From Chamaelirium japonicum (Eukaryota; Streptophyta; Magnoliopsida; Liliales; Melanthiaceae), in NCBI GenBank assembly GCA_947650365.1, contig CANTAL010000205.1:1-64000 (forward strand): a stretch of 64,000 nucleotides of DNA, given 5' to 3'. Of this stretch, positions 24,495 to 40,109 are shown piece by piece. A program made the translations under genes and the position numbers. Within the stretch, counting starts at the first letter, position 1. Every line of letters begins with the position of its first letter. The notes beneath the pieces are model-generated. The model was not told the DNA's origin, searched no databases, and saw only the letters and a program-made list of their open reading frames with translations.

Positions 24495-26514
24495 TCCATT
24501 CTAATTCCTTCGTACGATCCATTCTAATTCATTCCCATGAATGTATCCATTCTAATTCATACGTACGATCCATTCTAATTCATTCTTAATTTACGATCCA
24601 TTCTAATTCCTTTGTACGATCAATTCTATTTCATTCGTATGATCCATTCTAATTCCTTCGTACGATCCATTCTAATTCATTCCCACGAATGTATCCATTT
24701 TAATTCATACGTGTGATCCATTCTAATCCATTTATACGATCCAATCTAATTCATTCATACGATCCATTCTAATTCATTCGCACGAATGTATCCATTCTAA
24801 TTCATTCGTACGATCCATTCTAATTCATTCGCCCAATCTGTTCTAATTCATTTGTATGATCCATTCTAATTCATTAGCACGATCCATTCTAATTCATTCG
24901 TACGATCCATTCTATTTCATTCGTACGATCCATTCTTACTCATTCGTACGATCAATTCTAACTCATTCGCACGATCCAATCTCATTCATTCATACAATCA
25001 TTCTAATTCATTAGCACGATCCATTCTAATTCGTTCGTACGATCCATTCTATTTCATTCATACGATCCATTCTTACTCATTCGTACGATCCATTCTAATT
25101 CATTCGCACGAATGTATCCTTTCTAATTCATTCGTACGATCTATTCAAATTCATTCGCACGATCCATTCTAATTCATTCGTACGATCCATTCTAATTCAT
25201 TCATACAATCTATTCTAATTCTTTCGCACGAATGTATCCATTCTAATTCATTCGTACGATACATTCCAATTCATTCGCACGATCCATTCTAATTCATTCA
25301 CATGATCCATTCTAATTCATTCGTACAATCCATTCTAATTCATTTGCACTATCCATTCTAATTCCTTCGTACGATCCATTCTAATTCCTTCGTACGATCC
25401 ATTCTATTTCATTCGTATGATCCATTCTAATTCCTTCGTACGATCCATTCTACTTCATTCCCATGAATGTATCCATTCTAATTCATACGTACAATCAATT
25501 CTAATTCATTCATACGATCCAATCTAATTCATTCATACGATCCATTCTAATTCATTCGCACGAATGTATCCATTCCATTTCATTCGTACTATCCATTCAA
25601 ATTCATTCGCACAATCTATTTTAATTCATTCGTATGATCCATTCTAATTCATTAGCACGATCCATTCTAATTCATTCCTACGATCCATTCTATTTCATTC
25701 GTACGATCCATTCTTACACATTCATACGATCCATTCTAATTGATTCGCACGAATGTATCCATTCTAATTCATTCGTACGATCCATTCTAATTCATTCTCA
25801 TGATCCATTCTAATTCATTCTTTCGATCTATTCTAATTCATTCATACAATCCATTCTAATTCTTTCGCACAAATGTGTCTATTTTAATTCATTCGTACGA
25901 TCCACCCTAATTCCTTCGTATGATCCATTCTAATTCATTCGCACGAATGTATCCATTATAATTCATTCGTACGATCCTTTCGAATTCATTAATAAGATCC
26001 ATTCTAATTAATTCATATGATCCATTCTAATTCATTCGTACGATCCATTCTAATTCATTCGCACGAATGTATCCATTCTAATTCATTCGAACGATCCATT
26101 ATAATTCATTCGCACAATCTATTCTAATTTATTCGTACGATCCATTCTAATTTATTAGCACGATCCTTTCTAATTCATTCGTACGATCCATTCTATTTCA
26201 TTCATACGATCCATTCTTACTCATTAGCACAATCCATTCTAATTCATTCTTATGATCCATTCTAATTCATTCGTATGATCCATTCTTATTCATTCGTACG
26301 ATTCTTATTCATTCGTACGATCCATTCTATTTCATTCGTATGATCCATTCTAATTCCTTCGTACGATCCATTCTAATTCATTCCCATGAATGTATCCATT
26401 CTAATTCATAAATACGATCCATTCTAATTCATTCGCACGATCCATTCTAATTCATTCGTACGATCCATTCTAATTCATTTGCATGATCCATTCTAATTCA
26501 TCGTACGATCCATT
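24495..26514 (-). repeat. Satellite block 26, minus sense
   Basis: 2.0 kb, the longest minus block in the 19 kb segment. A clipped unit at about 26,290 (CGATTCTTATTCATTCG) is retained in copy 2 near 45,368. The exit is CATCGTACGATCCATTGTGCG. Confidence 0.93.
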
Positions 26515-28309
26515 GTGCGAATGAAATAGAATGGATCGTGCGAATGAATTAGAATGGATACATTCGTGCGAATGAATTACAATGGATCGTATGAATAATT
26601 TAGAATGGATCGTATGAATGAATTCAAATGGATCGTACGAATGAATTAGAATGGATACATTCGTGCGAATGAATTAGAATGGATCATACGAAGGAATTAG
26701 GGTGGATCGTACGAATGAATTAGAATGGATACATTCGTGCGAAAGAATTAGAATGGATTGTATCAATGAATTAGAATGGATCGTATGAATGAATTAGAAT
26801 GGATCCTGCGAATGAAATAGAACGGATCATACGAATCAATTAGAATGGATCGTATGAATGAATTAGAATGGATCGTGCGAATGAATTTGAATGGATCGTA
26901 CGAATGAATTAGAATGGATACATTCGTGCGAATGAATTAGAATGGATCATACAAATGAATTAGAATGGATCATACGAAGGAATTAGAATGGATTATACGA
27001 ATGAATTAGAATGGATACAATCGTGCGAATGAATTAGAATGGAAACATTCGTCCGAAAGAATTAGAATGGATTGTATGAATGAATTAGAATGGATCATAT
27101 GAATGAATTAGAATGAATCGTACGGATGAGTAAGAATGGACCGTACGAATGAAATAGAATGGATCATACGAATGAATTAGAATGGATCGTGCGAATGAAT
27201 TAGATTGGATCGTTTGAAGGAATTAGAATGGATCGTACGAACGAATTAGAATGGATATATACGAAAGACTGGATCGTACGAATGAATTAGAATGAATCGT
27301 ACGAAGGAATTAGAATGTGTACATCCATGGGAAAGAATTAGAATGGATCGTACGAAGGAATTAGAATGGATCATACGAATGAAATAGAATGGATCGTACA
27401 AAGGAATAACAATGGATCGTACGAAGGAATTAGAATGAATTAGAATGGGTCGTACGAAGGAATTAGAATGGATCGTTTGAATGAATTAGAATGGATCGTA
27501 CGAATGAATTAGAATAGATTGTGCGAATGAATTAGAATAGATCGTACGAATGAATTAGAGTGGATACATTCGGGCAAATGAATTAGAATGGATCGTATGA
27601 ATGAATTAGATTGGATCGTATGAATGAATTAGAATGGATCGTACGTTTGAATTAGAATGGATATATTCGTGTGAAAGAATTAGAATGGATTGTATGAATG
27701 AATTACAATGGATCGTATAAATGAATTAGATTGGATCATATGAATGAATTAGAATGGATCGTATGAAGGAATTAGAATGGATCGTACGAAAGAATTAGAA
27801 TGGATCGTACGAATGAATTAGAATGGATACATTCGTGCGAAAGAATTAGAATGGATTGTATGAATGAATTAGAATGGATCGTATGAATGAATTAGAATGG
27901 ATCGTATGAATGAATTAGAATGGATCGTACGTATGAATTAGAATGGATACATTCGTATGAAAGAATTAGAATGGATCGTATGAATGAATTAGATTGGATC
28001 GAATGAATGAATTAGAATAGATCGTATGAATGAATTAGAATGGATCGTATGAACGAATTAGAATGGATCGTACGAAAGAATTAGAATGGATCGTACGAAT
28101 GAATTAGAATGGATACATTCGTGCGAAAGAATTAGAATGGATTGTATGAATGAATTAGAATGGATCGTATGAATGAATTAGAATGGATCGTGCGAATGAA
28201 TTAGAATAGATCGTACGAATGAATTAGAATGGATCGTATGAATGAATTAGAAGGGATCGTGCGAATGAATTAGAAAGGATCGTACGAATGAATTAGAATG
28301 GATACATTC
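26515..28309 (+). repeat. Satellite block 27, plus sense
   Basis: 1.8 kb. Contains the truncated form GGATATATACGAAAGACTGG (27,252) and the TACGGATGAG mark (27,121) of the 2.85 kb repeat. The last 550 bp match the window start. It exits through a 28-mer core, GATACATTCGTACGATCC. Confidence 0.93.
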
Positions 28310-31000
28310 GTACGATCCATTCAAATTCATTCTAATTCATTTGTACGATCATTTCTAATTCATTCTAATTCATTTGTACGATCCATTCTAATTCATTAGC
28401 ACGATCCATTCTAATTCATTCGTACGATCCATACTATTTCATTCGTACGATCCATTCTTACTCATTTGTACGATCCATTCTAATTCATTCGCACAAATGT
28501 ATCCATTCTAATTCATTCGTATGATCCATTCTAATACATTCGCACGATCCATTCTAATTTATTCATATGATCCATTCTAATTCATTCGTACTATCTATTC
28601 TAATTCATTCGCACGATCCATTCTAATTCATTCATACGATCCATTCTAATTCATTCATACAATCCATTCTAATTCTTTCGCACGAATGCATCCATTCTAA
28701 TTCATTCGTACGATCTATTCTAATTCCTTCGTACGATCCATTCGAATTCATTCATACGATCCATTCTAATTCATTCATACGATCCATTCTAATTCATTCA
28801 CACGATCCATTCTAATTTATTAGCATGATCCATTCTAATTTATTCGTACGATCTATTCTAATTCATTCGAACAATCTATTCTAATTCTTTCGTACGATCC
28901 ATTCTAATTCATTCTAATTCTAATTAGAATGGATCATTCGAACGAATTAGAATAGATTGTGTGAATGAATTAGAATGGATCGTACGAATGAATTAGAATG
29001 GATACATTCGTGCGAATGAATTAGAATGGATCGTATGAATGAATTAGATTGGATCGTATGCATGAATTAGAATGGATCGTGCGAATGAATTAGAATGGAT
29101 CGTACGAATGAATTAGAATGGATACATTCGTGGGAATGAATTAGAATGGATCGTACGAATGAGTAAGAATGGATCGTATGAATGAAATAGAATGGATCGT
29201 GCGAATGAATTAGAATGGATACATTCGTGCGAATAAATTAGAATGGATCGTACAAATGAATTAGAATGGATCATATGAATGAATTAGAATGGATCATGTG
29301 AATGAATTAGAATGGATCGTACGAATGAATTAGAATGGATAGAATGGATCGTATGAATGAATTACAATGGTTCGTGCGAATGAATTAGAATGGATCGTAC
29401 AAATGAATTAGAATGGATCATATGAATGAATTAGAATGGATCATGCGAATGAATTAGAATGGATCGTACGAATGAATTAGAATGGATACATTCGTGCGAA
29501 TGAATTAGAATGGATCATACGAAGGAATTAGGGTGGATCGTACGAATGAATTAGAATGGATACATTCGTGCGAAAGAATTAGAATGGATTGTATGAATGA
29601 ATTAGAATGGATCGTATGAATGAATTAGAATGGATACTGCGAATGAAATAGAACGGATCATACGAATGAATTAGAATGGATCATATGAATGAATTAGAAT
29701 GGATCGTGCGAATGAATTTGAAGGGATCGTACGAATGAATTAAAATGGATATATTCGTGCGAATGAATTAGAATGGATCATACGAATGAATTAGAATGGA
29801 TCGTACGAAGGAATTAGAATGGATCATACGAATGAATTAGAATGGATTAGAATGGATCATACGAAGGAATTAGGGAGGATCGTACGAACGAATTAGAATG
29901 GAAACATTCGTCCGAAAGAATTAGAATGGATTGTATGAATGAATTAGAATGGATCATATGAATGAATTAGAATGAATCGTACGGATGAGTAAGAATGGAC
30001 CGTACGAATGAAATAGAATGGATAGTACGAATAAATTAGAATGGATCATGCGAATGAATTAGATTGGATCGTGCGAAGGAATTCGAATGGATCGTACGAA
30101 TGAATTAGAATGGATACATACGAAAGAATGGATCGTACGAATGAATTAGAATGAATCGTACGAAGGAATTAGAATGGGTACATTCATGGGAAAGAATTAG
30201 AATGGATCGTATGAAGGAATTAGATTGGATCATACGAATGAAATAGAATGAATCGTACAAAGGAATAAGAATGGTTCATACGAAGGAATTAGAATGAATT
30301 AGAATGGATCTTACGAAGGAACTAGAATGGATCGTATGAATGAATTAGAATGGATCGTACGAATGAATTAGAATGGATCGTGCGAATGAATTAGAATGGA
30401 TCGTACGAATGAATTAGAATGGATCGTGCTAATGAATTAGAATGGATCGTACAAATGAATTAGAATAGATTGTGCGAATGAATTAGAATGGATCGTACGA
30501 ATGAATTAGAATGGATACATTCGTGCAAATGAATTAGAATGGATCGTATGAATGAATTAGATTGGATCGTATGAATGAATTAGAATGGATCGTACGTATG
30601 AATTAGAATGGATACATTCGTGGTAATGAAATAGAACGGATCGTATGAAGGAATTAGAATGGATCGTATGAAGGAATTAGAATGGATCGTACGAAAGAAT
30701 TAGAATGGATCGTACGAATGAATTAGAATGGATACATTCGTGCGAAAGAATTAGAATGGATTGTATGAATGAATTAGAATGGATCGTATGAATGAATTAG
30801 ATTGGATCGTGCGAATGAATTAGAATAGATCGTACGAATGAATTAGAATGGATCGTATGAAGGAATTAGAATGGATCGTGCGAATGAATTAGAATGGATC
30901 GTATGAATGAATTAGAATGGATACATTCGTGCGAATGAATTAGAATGGATTGTACGAATGAGTAAGAATGGATCGTATGAATGAAATTGAATGGATTGTG
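26530..31000 (+). repeat. 2.85 kb nested duplication
   Basis: Distinctive runs recur about 2.83-2.86 kb apart. TACGGATGAG is at 27,121 and 29,980, and GAATGAAATAGAACGG is at 26,810 and 29,641. The copies correspond roughly to 26.5-28.3 kb and 29.4-31.0 kb, with a minus block (28,310-28,923) between them. The same pair is carried into the second 19 kb copy (about 45.6-47.4 and 48.5-50.1 kb), so this event is older than the 19 kb duplication. Confidence 0.78.
28310..28923 (-). repeat. Satellite block 28, minus sense
   Basis: 614 bp, present three times in the window (block 2 and block 38 are the others). It begins with clipped units (GATCATTTCTAATTC, 28,347) and ends at CTAATTAG, 28,920-28,927. 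Confidence 0.93.
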
Positions 31001-31260
31001 CGAATGAATTAGAATGGATAGATTCGTGCGAATGAATTAGAATGGATAGTACAAATGAATTAGAACGGATCGTATGAATGAATTAGAATGGATCGTGTGA
31101 ATGAATTAGAATGGATCGTACGAATGAATTAGAATGGATAGAATGGATCGTATGAATGAATTACAATGGTTCGTGCGAATGAATTAGAATGGATCATACA
31201 AATGAATTAGAATGGATCGTATGAATGAATTAGAATGGATCGTGCGAATGAATTAGAATG
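29335..31260 (+). repeat. 1.8 kb repeated landmark (ATAGAATGG truncated unit)
   Basis: A shortened unit, where GGAT is followed directly by AGAATGG, is followed by the uncommon TTACAATGGTTCGTGCG. This pair occurs at 29,341 and 31,140 (1,799 bp apart), and again at 48,418 and 50,217 (also 1,799 bp). The sequence on both sides of each landmark also corresponds. This is a local duplication inside the long plus block that predates the 19 kb event. In copy 2 the unit after the second landmark is itself duplicated (near 50,250). Confidence 0.8.
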
Positions 31261-34200
31261 GATCGTACGAATGAATTAGAATGGATACATTCGTGCGAAT
31301 GAATTAGAATGGATCGTACGAATGAGTAAGAATCGATCGTACGATTGAAATAGAATGGATCGTACGAATGAATTAGAATGGATCGTGCTAATGAATTAGA
31401 ATGGATCGTACGAATGAATTAGAATAGATTATGCGAATGAATTAGAATGGATCGTACGAATGAATTAGAATGGATACATTCGTGTGAATGAATTAGAATG
31501 GATCTTATGAATGAATTAAATTGGATTGTATGAATGAATTAGAATGGATCGTACGTATGAATTAGACTTGATACATTCATGGGAATGAATTAGAATGGAT
31601 CGTACGAAGGAATTAGAATGGATCATACGAATGAAATAGAAAGGATCGTATGAAGGAATTAGAATGGATCGTACGAAGAAATTATAATGGATCATACGAA
31701 AGAATTTGAATGGATCGAACGAATGAATTAGAATGGATACATTTGTGCAAAAGAATTAGAATGGATTGTATGAATGAACTAGAATGGATCGTGCAAATGA
31801 ATTAGAATGGATCGTGCGAATGAATTAGAATGGATCGTACGAATGAATTAGAATAGATTGTGCGAATGAATTAGAATGGATTGTACGAATGAATTAGAAT
31901 GGATACATTCGTGCGAATGAATTAGAATGGATCGTATGAATGAATTAGAATGGATCGTATGAATGAATTAGAATGGATCGTACGAATGAATTAGAATGGA
32001 TACATTCGTTCGAATGAATTACAATGGATCATACGAAGGAATTAGGGTGGATCGTACAAATTAATTAGAATGGATACATTCGTGCGAAAGAATTAGAATG
32101 GATTGTACGAATGAATTAGAATGGATCATATGAATGAATTAGAATGGATCGTGCAAATGAATTAGAATGGATCGTACGAATGAATTAGAATGGATCGTAT
32201 GAACGAATTAGAATAGATCGTGCAAATGAATTAGAATGGATCATACGAATGAATTAGAATGGATACATTCGTGCGAATGAATTAGAATGGATCGTACGAA
32301 TGAGTAAGAATGGATCGTACGAATGAAATAGAATGGATCGTATGAATGAATTAGAATAGATCGTGCTAACGAATTAGAATCGATCGTACGAATGAATTAG
32401 AATAGATTGTGCGAATGAATTAGAATGGATCGTACGAATGAATTAGAATGGATCGTATGAATGAATTAGAATGGATCATGCGAATGAATTAGAATGGAGA
32501 CATTCGTGCGAATGAATTAGAATGGATCGTACGAATGAGTAAGATTGGATCGTACGAGTGAAATAGAATGGGTCGTACGAATGAATTAGAATGGATCGTG
32601 TTAATGAATTAGAATGGATCGTACGAATGAATTAGAATAGATTGTGCGAATGAATTAGAATGGATCGTACGAATGAATTAGAATGGATATATTCATGCAA
32701 ATGAATAAGAATGGATCGTATGAATGAATTAGATTGGATCGTATGAATAAATTAGAATGGATCATACGTATGAATTAGAATGGATACATTCATGGGAATG
32801 AATTAGAATGGATCGTACGAAGGAATTAGAATGGATCGTACGAAGGAATTAGAATGGATCGTATAAATGAATTAGAATGGATACATTCGTGCAAAAGAAT
32901 TAGAATGAATTGTATGAATGAATTAGAATGGATCGTACAAATTAATTAGAATGGATCGTGCGAATGAATTAGAATGGATCGTACGAATGAATTAGAATAG
33001 ATTGTGCGAATGAATTAGAATGGATCATACGAATGAACTAGAATGGATACATTCGTGCGAATGAATTAGAATGGATCGTATGAATGAATAAGAATGGATC
33101 GTATGAATGAATTCGAATGGATCGTACGAATGAATTAGAATAGATACATTCGTGCGAATGAATTAGAATGGATCATACGAAGGAATTAGGGTGGATCGTA
33201 CGAATGAATTAGAATGGATACATTCGTGCGAAAGAATTAGAATGGATTGTATGAATGAATTAGAATGGATCGTATGAATGAATTAGAATGGATCTTGCGA
33301 ATGAATTAGAATGGATCGTACGAATGAATTAGAATGGATCGTATGAATGAATTAGAATGGATCGTGCGAATGAATTAGAATGGATCGTACGAATGAATTA
33401 GAATGGATAAATTCGTGCGAATGAATTCGAATGGATCGTACGAATAAGTAAGAATGGATCGTACGAATGAAATAGAATGGATCGTACGAATGAATTAGAA
33501 TGGATCGTACGAATGAATTAGAATGGATCGTACGAATGAAATAGAATGGATCGTACGAATGAAATAGAATGGATCGTACGTATTAATTAGAATGGATACA
33601 TTCATGGGAATGAATTAGAATGGATCATACGAAAGAATTAGATTGGATCGTATGAATGAATTAGAATGGATCGTACCTATTAATTAGAATGGATACATTC
33701 ATGGGAATGAATTAGAATGGATCGTACGAAGGAATGAATTAGAATGGATCATACGAAGGAATTAGGGTGGATCGTACGAATGAATTAGAATGGATACATT
33801 CGTGCGAAAGAATTAGAATGGATTGTATGAATGAATTTGAATGGATCGTATGAATAAATTAGAATGGATCGTGCGAATGAACTTGAATGGATCGTACGAA
33901 TGAATTAGAATGGATCGTATGAATGAATTAGAATGGATCGTACGAATGAATTAGAATGGATACATTCGTGCGAATGAATTAGAATGGATCGTACGAATGA
34001 GTAAGAATGGATCATACGAATGAAATAGAATGGATCGTACGAATGAATTAGAATGGATCGTGCTAATGAACTAGAATGTATCGTACGAATAAATTAGAAT
34101 AGATTGTGCAAATGAATTAGAATGGATCGTACGAATGAATTAGAATGGATCGTATGAATAAATTAGAATAGATCGTGTGAATGAATTAGAATGGATCGTA

Positions 34201-36329
34201 CGAATGAATTAGAATAGATACATTCGTGCGAATGAATTAGAATGGATCGTATGAATGAATTAGAATGGATCGTATGAATGAATTAGAATGGATCGTGCGA
34301 ATGAATTAGAATGGATCGTACGAATGAATTAGAATAGATCGTATGAATGAATTAGAATGGATAGTGCGAATGAATTAGAATAGATTGTGCGAATGAATTA
34401 GAATGGATCGTACGAATAAATTAGAATGGATACATTCGTGCGAATGAATTAGAATGGATCTTATGAATGAATTAGATTGGATCGTATGAATGAATTATAA
34501 TGGATCGTACGTATGAATTAGAATGGATACATTCATGGGAATGAATTAGAATGGATCGTACGAAGGAATTAGAATGGATCATATGAATGAAATAGAATGG
34601 ATCGTATGAAGGAATTAGAATGGATCGTACGATGGAATTATAATGGATCATACGAAGGAATTAGAATGGATCGTATGAATGAATTAGAATGGATACATTT
34701 GTGCAAAAGAATTAGAATGAATTGTATGAATGAATTAGAATGGATCGTGCAAATGAATTAGAATAGATCGTGTGAATGAATTAGAATGGATCGTACGAAT
34801 GAATTAGAATAGATTGTGAGAATGAATTATAAAGGATCGTACGAATGAATTAGAATGGATACATTTGTGCGAATGAATTAGAATGGATCGTATGAATGAA
34901 TTAGAATGGATCGTTTGAATGAATTCGAATGGATCGTACGAATGAATTAGAATGGATACATTCGTTCGAATGAATTAGAATGGATCATACGAAGGAATTA
35001 GGGTGGTTCGTACGAATGAATTAGAATGGAAACATTCGTGCGAAAGAATTAGAATGAATTGTATGAATGAATTAGAATGGATCATATGAATAAATTAGAA
35101 TGGATCGTGCGAATGAATTAGAATGGATCGTACAAATAAATTAGAACGGATTGTATGAATGAATTAGAATGGATCGTGCGAATGAATGAGAATGGATCGT
35201 ACGAATGAATTAGAAAGGATACATTCGTGCGAATGAATTAGAATGGATCGTACGAATGAGTAAGAATGGATCGTACGAATGAAATAGAATGGTTCGTACG
35301 AATGAATTAGAATGGATCGTGCTAATGAATTAGAATGGATCGTACGAATGAATTAGAATAGATTGTGCGAATGAATTCGAATGGATCATACGAATGAATT
35401 AGAATGGATACATTCGTGCGAAGGAATTAGAATGTATCTTACGAATGGATCGTATGAAGGAATTAGAATGAATTAGAATATATACATTCGTGCGAATGAA
35501 TTAGAATGGATCGTATGAATGAATTATATTGGATCGTATGAATGAATTAGAATGGATCGTACGTATGAATTAGAATGGATACATTAATAGGAATGAATTA
35601 GAATGGATCGAACGAAGGAATTAGAATGGATCATACGAAGGAATTAGAATGGATCGTATGACGGAATTAGAATGGATCGTACGAATAAATTAGAATGGAC
35701 ACATTCGTGCAAAAGAATTAGAATGGATTGTATGAATGAAATAGAATGGAGCGTACAAATGAATTAGAATGGATCGTGCGAATGAACTAGAATGGATCAT
35801 ACGAATGAATTAGAATAGATTGTGCGAATGAATTAGAATAGATCGTACAAATGAATTACAATGGATACATTCGTGCGAATGAATTAGAATGGATCGTATG
35901 AATGAATTAGAATAGATTGTGCGAATGAATTAGAATGGATCATACAAATGAATTAGAATGGATACATTCGATCGAATGAATTCGAATGGATCGTACGAAT
36001 GAATTAGAATGCATACATTCGTGTGAATAAATTAGAATAGATCATACGAAGGAATTATGGTGGATTGTACGAATGAATTAGAATGGATACATTCGTGCGA
36101 AAGAATTAGAATGGATTGTATGAATGAATTAGAATGGATCGTATGAATGAATTAGAATGGATCGTGCGAATGAATTAGAATGGATCGTACGAATGAATTA
36201 GAATGTATACATTCGTGCGAATGAATTAGAATGGACGTATGAATGAGTACGAATGGATCATATAAATGAAATAGAATGGATCGTACGAATGAATTAGAAT
36301 GGATCGTGCTAATGAATTAGAATGGATCG

Positions 36330-37250
36330 TACGAATAAATTAGAATAGATTGTGCGAATGAATTAGAATGGATCGTACGAATGAATTAGAATGGATCGTA
36401 TGAATGAATTAGAATGGATCGTGCAAATGAATTAGAATGGATCGTACGAATGAATTAGAATGGATACATTCGTGCGTATAAATTAGAATAGATCGTACGA
36501 ATGATTAAGAATGGATCGTACGATTGAAATAGAATGGATCGTACGAATGAATTAGAATGGATTGTGCTAATGAATTAGAATGGATCGTATGAATGAATTT
36601 GAATAGATTGTGCGAATGAATTAAAATGGATCGTACGAATGAATTAGAATGGATACATTCGTGTGAATGAATTATAATGGATCGTATGAATGAATTAGAA
36701 TGGATCGTATGAATTAATTAGAATGGATCATGCGAATGAATTAGAATGGATCATACGAATGAATTAGAATGGATCGTATGAATGAATTAGAATGGATCAT
36801 GCGAATGAATTAGAATGGGTCGTACGAATGAATTAAAAAGGATACATTCGTGCGAATGAATTAGAATGGATCGTACGAATGAGTAAGAATGGGTCGTACG
36901 AATGAAATAGAATGGATCGTACGAAAGAATTAGAATGGATCGTGCTAATGAATTAGAATGGATCGTACGAATGAATTAGAATAGATTGTGCGAATGAATT
37001 AGAATGGATCGTACGAATGAATTAGAATGGATACATTCGTGCGAATGAATTAGAATAGATCTTATGATTGAATTAGATTGGATCGTATGAATGAATTAGA
37101 ATGTATCGTGCGAATGAATTAGAATGGATCATACGAATGAATTAGATGGATCGTATGAATGAATTAGAATGGATCGTGCGAATGAATTAGAATAGATTGT
37201 GCGAATAAATTAGAATGGATTGTACGAATAAATTAGAATGGATACATTCG
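36330..37250 (+). repeat. Segment missing from copy 2
   Basis: The offset falls from 19,858 at GAATGAGTACG (36,241 and 56,099) to 18,937 at GGATCTTATG (37,268 and 56,205), so about 920 bp present here are absent near 56,190. The flanking units are ordinary 23-mers, consistent with deletion by recombination or slippage between identical units. Confidence 0.82.
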
Positions 37251-40109
37251 TGCGAATGAATTAGAATGGATCTTATGAATGAATTAGATTGGATCGTATG
37301 AATGAATTCGAATGGATCGTACGTATGAATTAGAATGGATACATTCATGGGAATGAATTAGAATGGATCGTACGAAGGAATTAGAATGGATCATACGAAT
37401 GAAATAGAATGGATCGTACGAAGGAATTAGAATGGATCGTACGATGGAATTATAATGGATCATACGCAGGAATTAGAATGGATCGTATGAATGAATTAGA
37501 ATGGATACATTTGTGCAAAAGAATTAGAATGGATTATATGAATGAATTAGATTGGATCGTGCAAATGAATTAGAATGGATCATGGATCGTGCGAATGAAT
37601 TAGAATGGATCATACGAATGAATTAGAATAGATTGTGCGAATGAATTAGAATGGATCGTACGAATGAATTAGAATGGATACATTCGTGCGAATGAATTAC
37701 AATGGATCGTATGAATGAATTAGAATGGATCGTATGAATGAATTCGAATGGATCGTACGAATAAATTAGAATGGATCATACGAAGGAATTAGGGTGGATC
37801 GTATGAATGAATTAGAATGGAAACATTCGTGCGAAAGAATTATAATGAATTGTATGATTGAATTAGAATGGATCATATGAATGAATTAGAATGGATTGTG
37901 CGAATGAATTAGAATGGATCGTACAAATGAATTAGAACGGATCGTATGAATGAATTAGAATAGATCGTGCAAATGAAATAGAATTGATCATACGAATGAA
38001 TTAGAATAGATACATTCGTGCGAATGAATTAGAATGAATCTTACGAATGAGTAAGAATGGATCGTACGAATGAAATAGAATGGATCGTACAAATGAATTA
38101 GAATGGATCGTGCTAACGAATTAGAATGGATCCTACGAATGAATTAGAATAGATTGTGCGAATGAATTAGAATGGATCGTACGAATGAATTAGAATGGAT
38201 CGTATGAATGAATTAGAATGGATACATTCGTGCGAATGAACTAGAATGGATCGTATGAATGAGTAAGAATGGATCCTACGAATGAAATAGAATGGATCGT
38301 ACGAATGAATTAGAATGGATCGTGCTAATGAATTAGAATGGATCGTACGAATGAATTAGCAAAGATAGTGCTAATGAATTAGAATGGATCGTACGAATGA
38401 ATTAGAATGGATACATTCGTGCGAATGAATTATAATGGATCGTATGAATGAATTAGATTGGATCGTATGAATGAATTAGAATGGATCGTACGTATGAATT
38501 AGAATGGATAAATTCATGGGAATGAATTAGAATGGATCGTACGAAGGAATTAGAATAGATCATACGAATGAAATAGAATGGATCGTACGAAGGAATTAGA
38601 ATGGATCGTACGAAGGAATTAGTATGGATACATTCGTGCAAAAGAATTAGAATGAATTGTATGAATGAATAAGAATGGATCGTGTAAATGAATTAGGATG
38701 GATCGTGCGAATGAATTAGAATGGATCGTACGAATGAATTAGAATAGATTATGCGAATGAATTAGAACGGATCATACGAATTAATTAGAATGGATACATT
38801 CGTGTGAATGAATTAGAATGGATCGTATGAATGAATTAGAATAGATCGTATGAATGAATTCGAATGGATCGTATGAATGAATTAGAATGGATACATTCGT
38901 GCGAAAGAATTGGAATGGATTGTATGAATGAATTAGAATAGATTGTATTAATGAATTAGAATAGATCGTACAAATGAATTAGAATGGATCATACGAATGA
39001 ATTAGAATGGATCGTACGAATGAATTAGAATGGATCGTGCGAATGAATTAGAATGGATCGAACGAATGAATTAGAATGGATACATTCGTGCGAATGAATT
39101 AGAATGGATCGTACGAATGAGTAAGAATGGATCGTACGAATGAAATAGAATGGATCGTACGATTGAATTAGAATGGATCGTGCTAATTAATTAGAATGGA
39201 TCGTACGAATCAATTAGAATAGATTGTGCGAATGAATTAGAATGGATCTTACGAAGGAATTAAAATAGATCGTATGAATAAATTAGAATGGATCGTGCAA
39301 ATTAATTAGAATGGATCGTACGAATGAATTAGAATGGATACATTCGTGCGAATGAATTAGAATGGATCTTAAGAATGAGTAAGAATGGATCGTACGAATG
39401 AAATAGAATGGATTGTACGAATGAATTAGAATAGATCGTGCTAATGAATTAGAATGGATCGTACGAATGAATTAGAATAGATTGTGCGAATGTATTAGAA
39501 TGGATCATACGAATGAATTAGAATGGATACATTTATGCGAATGAATTAGAATGGATCATATGAATGAATTAGAATGGATCGTATGAATGAATTAGAATGG
39601 ATCGTGCGAATGAATTAGAATGGATCGTACGAATGAATTAGAATGGATCGTGTGAATGAATTAGAATGGAACGTACAAATGAATTAGAATGGATACATTC
39701 GTGCGAATGAATTAGAATGGATTGTACGAATGAGTAAGAATGGATCGTACGAATAAAATAGAATGGATCGTACGAAAGAATTATAATGGATTGTGCTAAT
39801 GAATTAGAATGGATCGTACGAATGAATTAGAATAGATTGTGCGAATGAATTAGAATGAATCGTACGAATGAATTATAATGCATACATTCGTGCGAATGAA
39901 TTAGAATAGATCGTATGAATAAATTATAATGGATCGTACGAATGAATTAGAATGGATACATTCGTGCGAAAGAATTAGAATGGATTGTATGAATGAATTA
40001 GAATGGATCGTATGAACGAATTAGAATGGATTGTGCGAATGAGTTAGAATGGATCGTACGAATGAATTAGAATGGATCGTATAAATGAATTAGAATGGAT
40101 CGTACGAAT

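Noticed and set aside
38453..38641. 62-codon open frame on the minus strand
   Set aside because: Satellite read-through with the same periodic peptide. The equivalent place in copy 2 (near 57,340-57,540) gains an extra unit, which would shift the frame.
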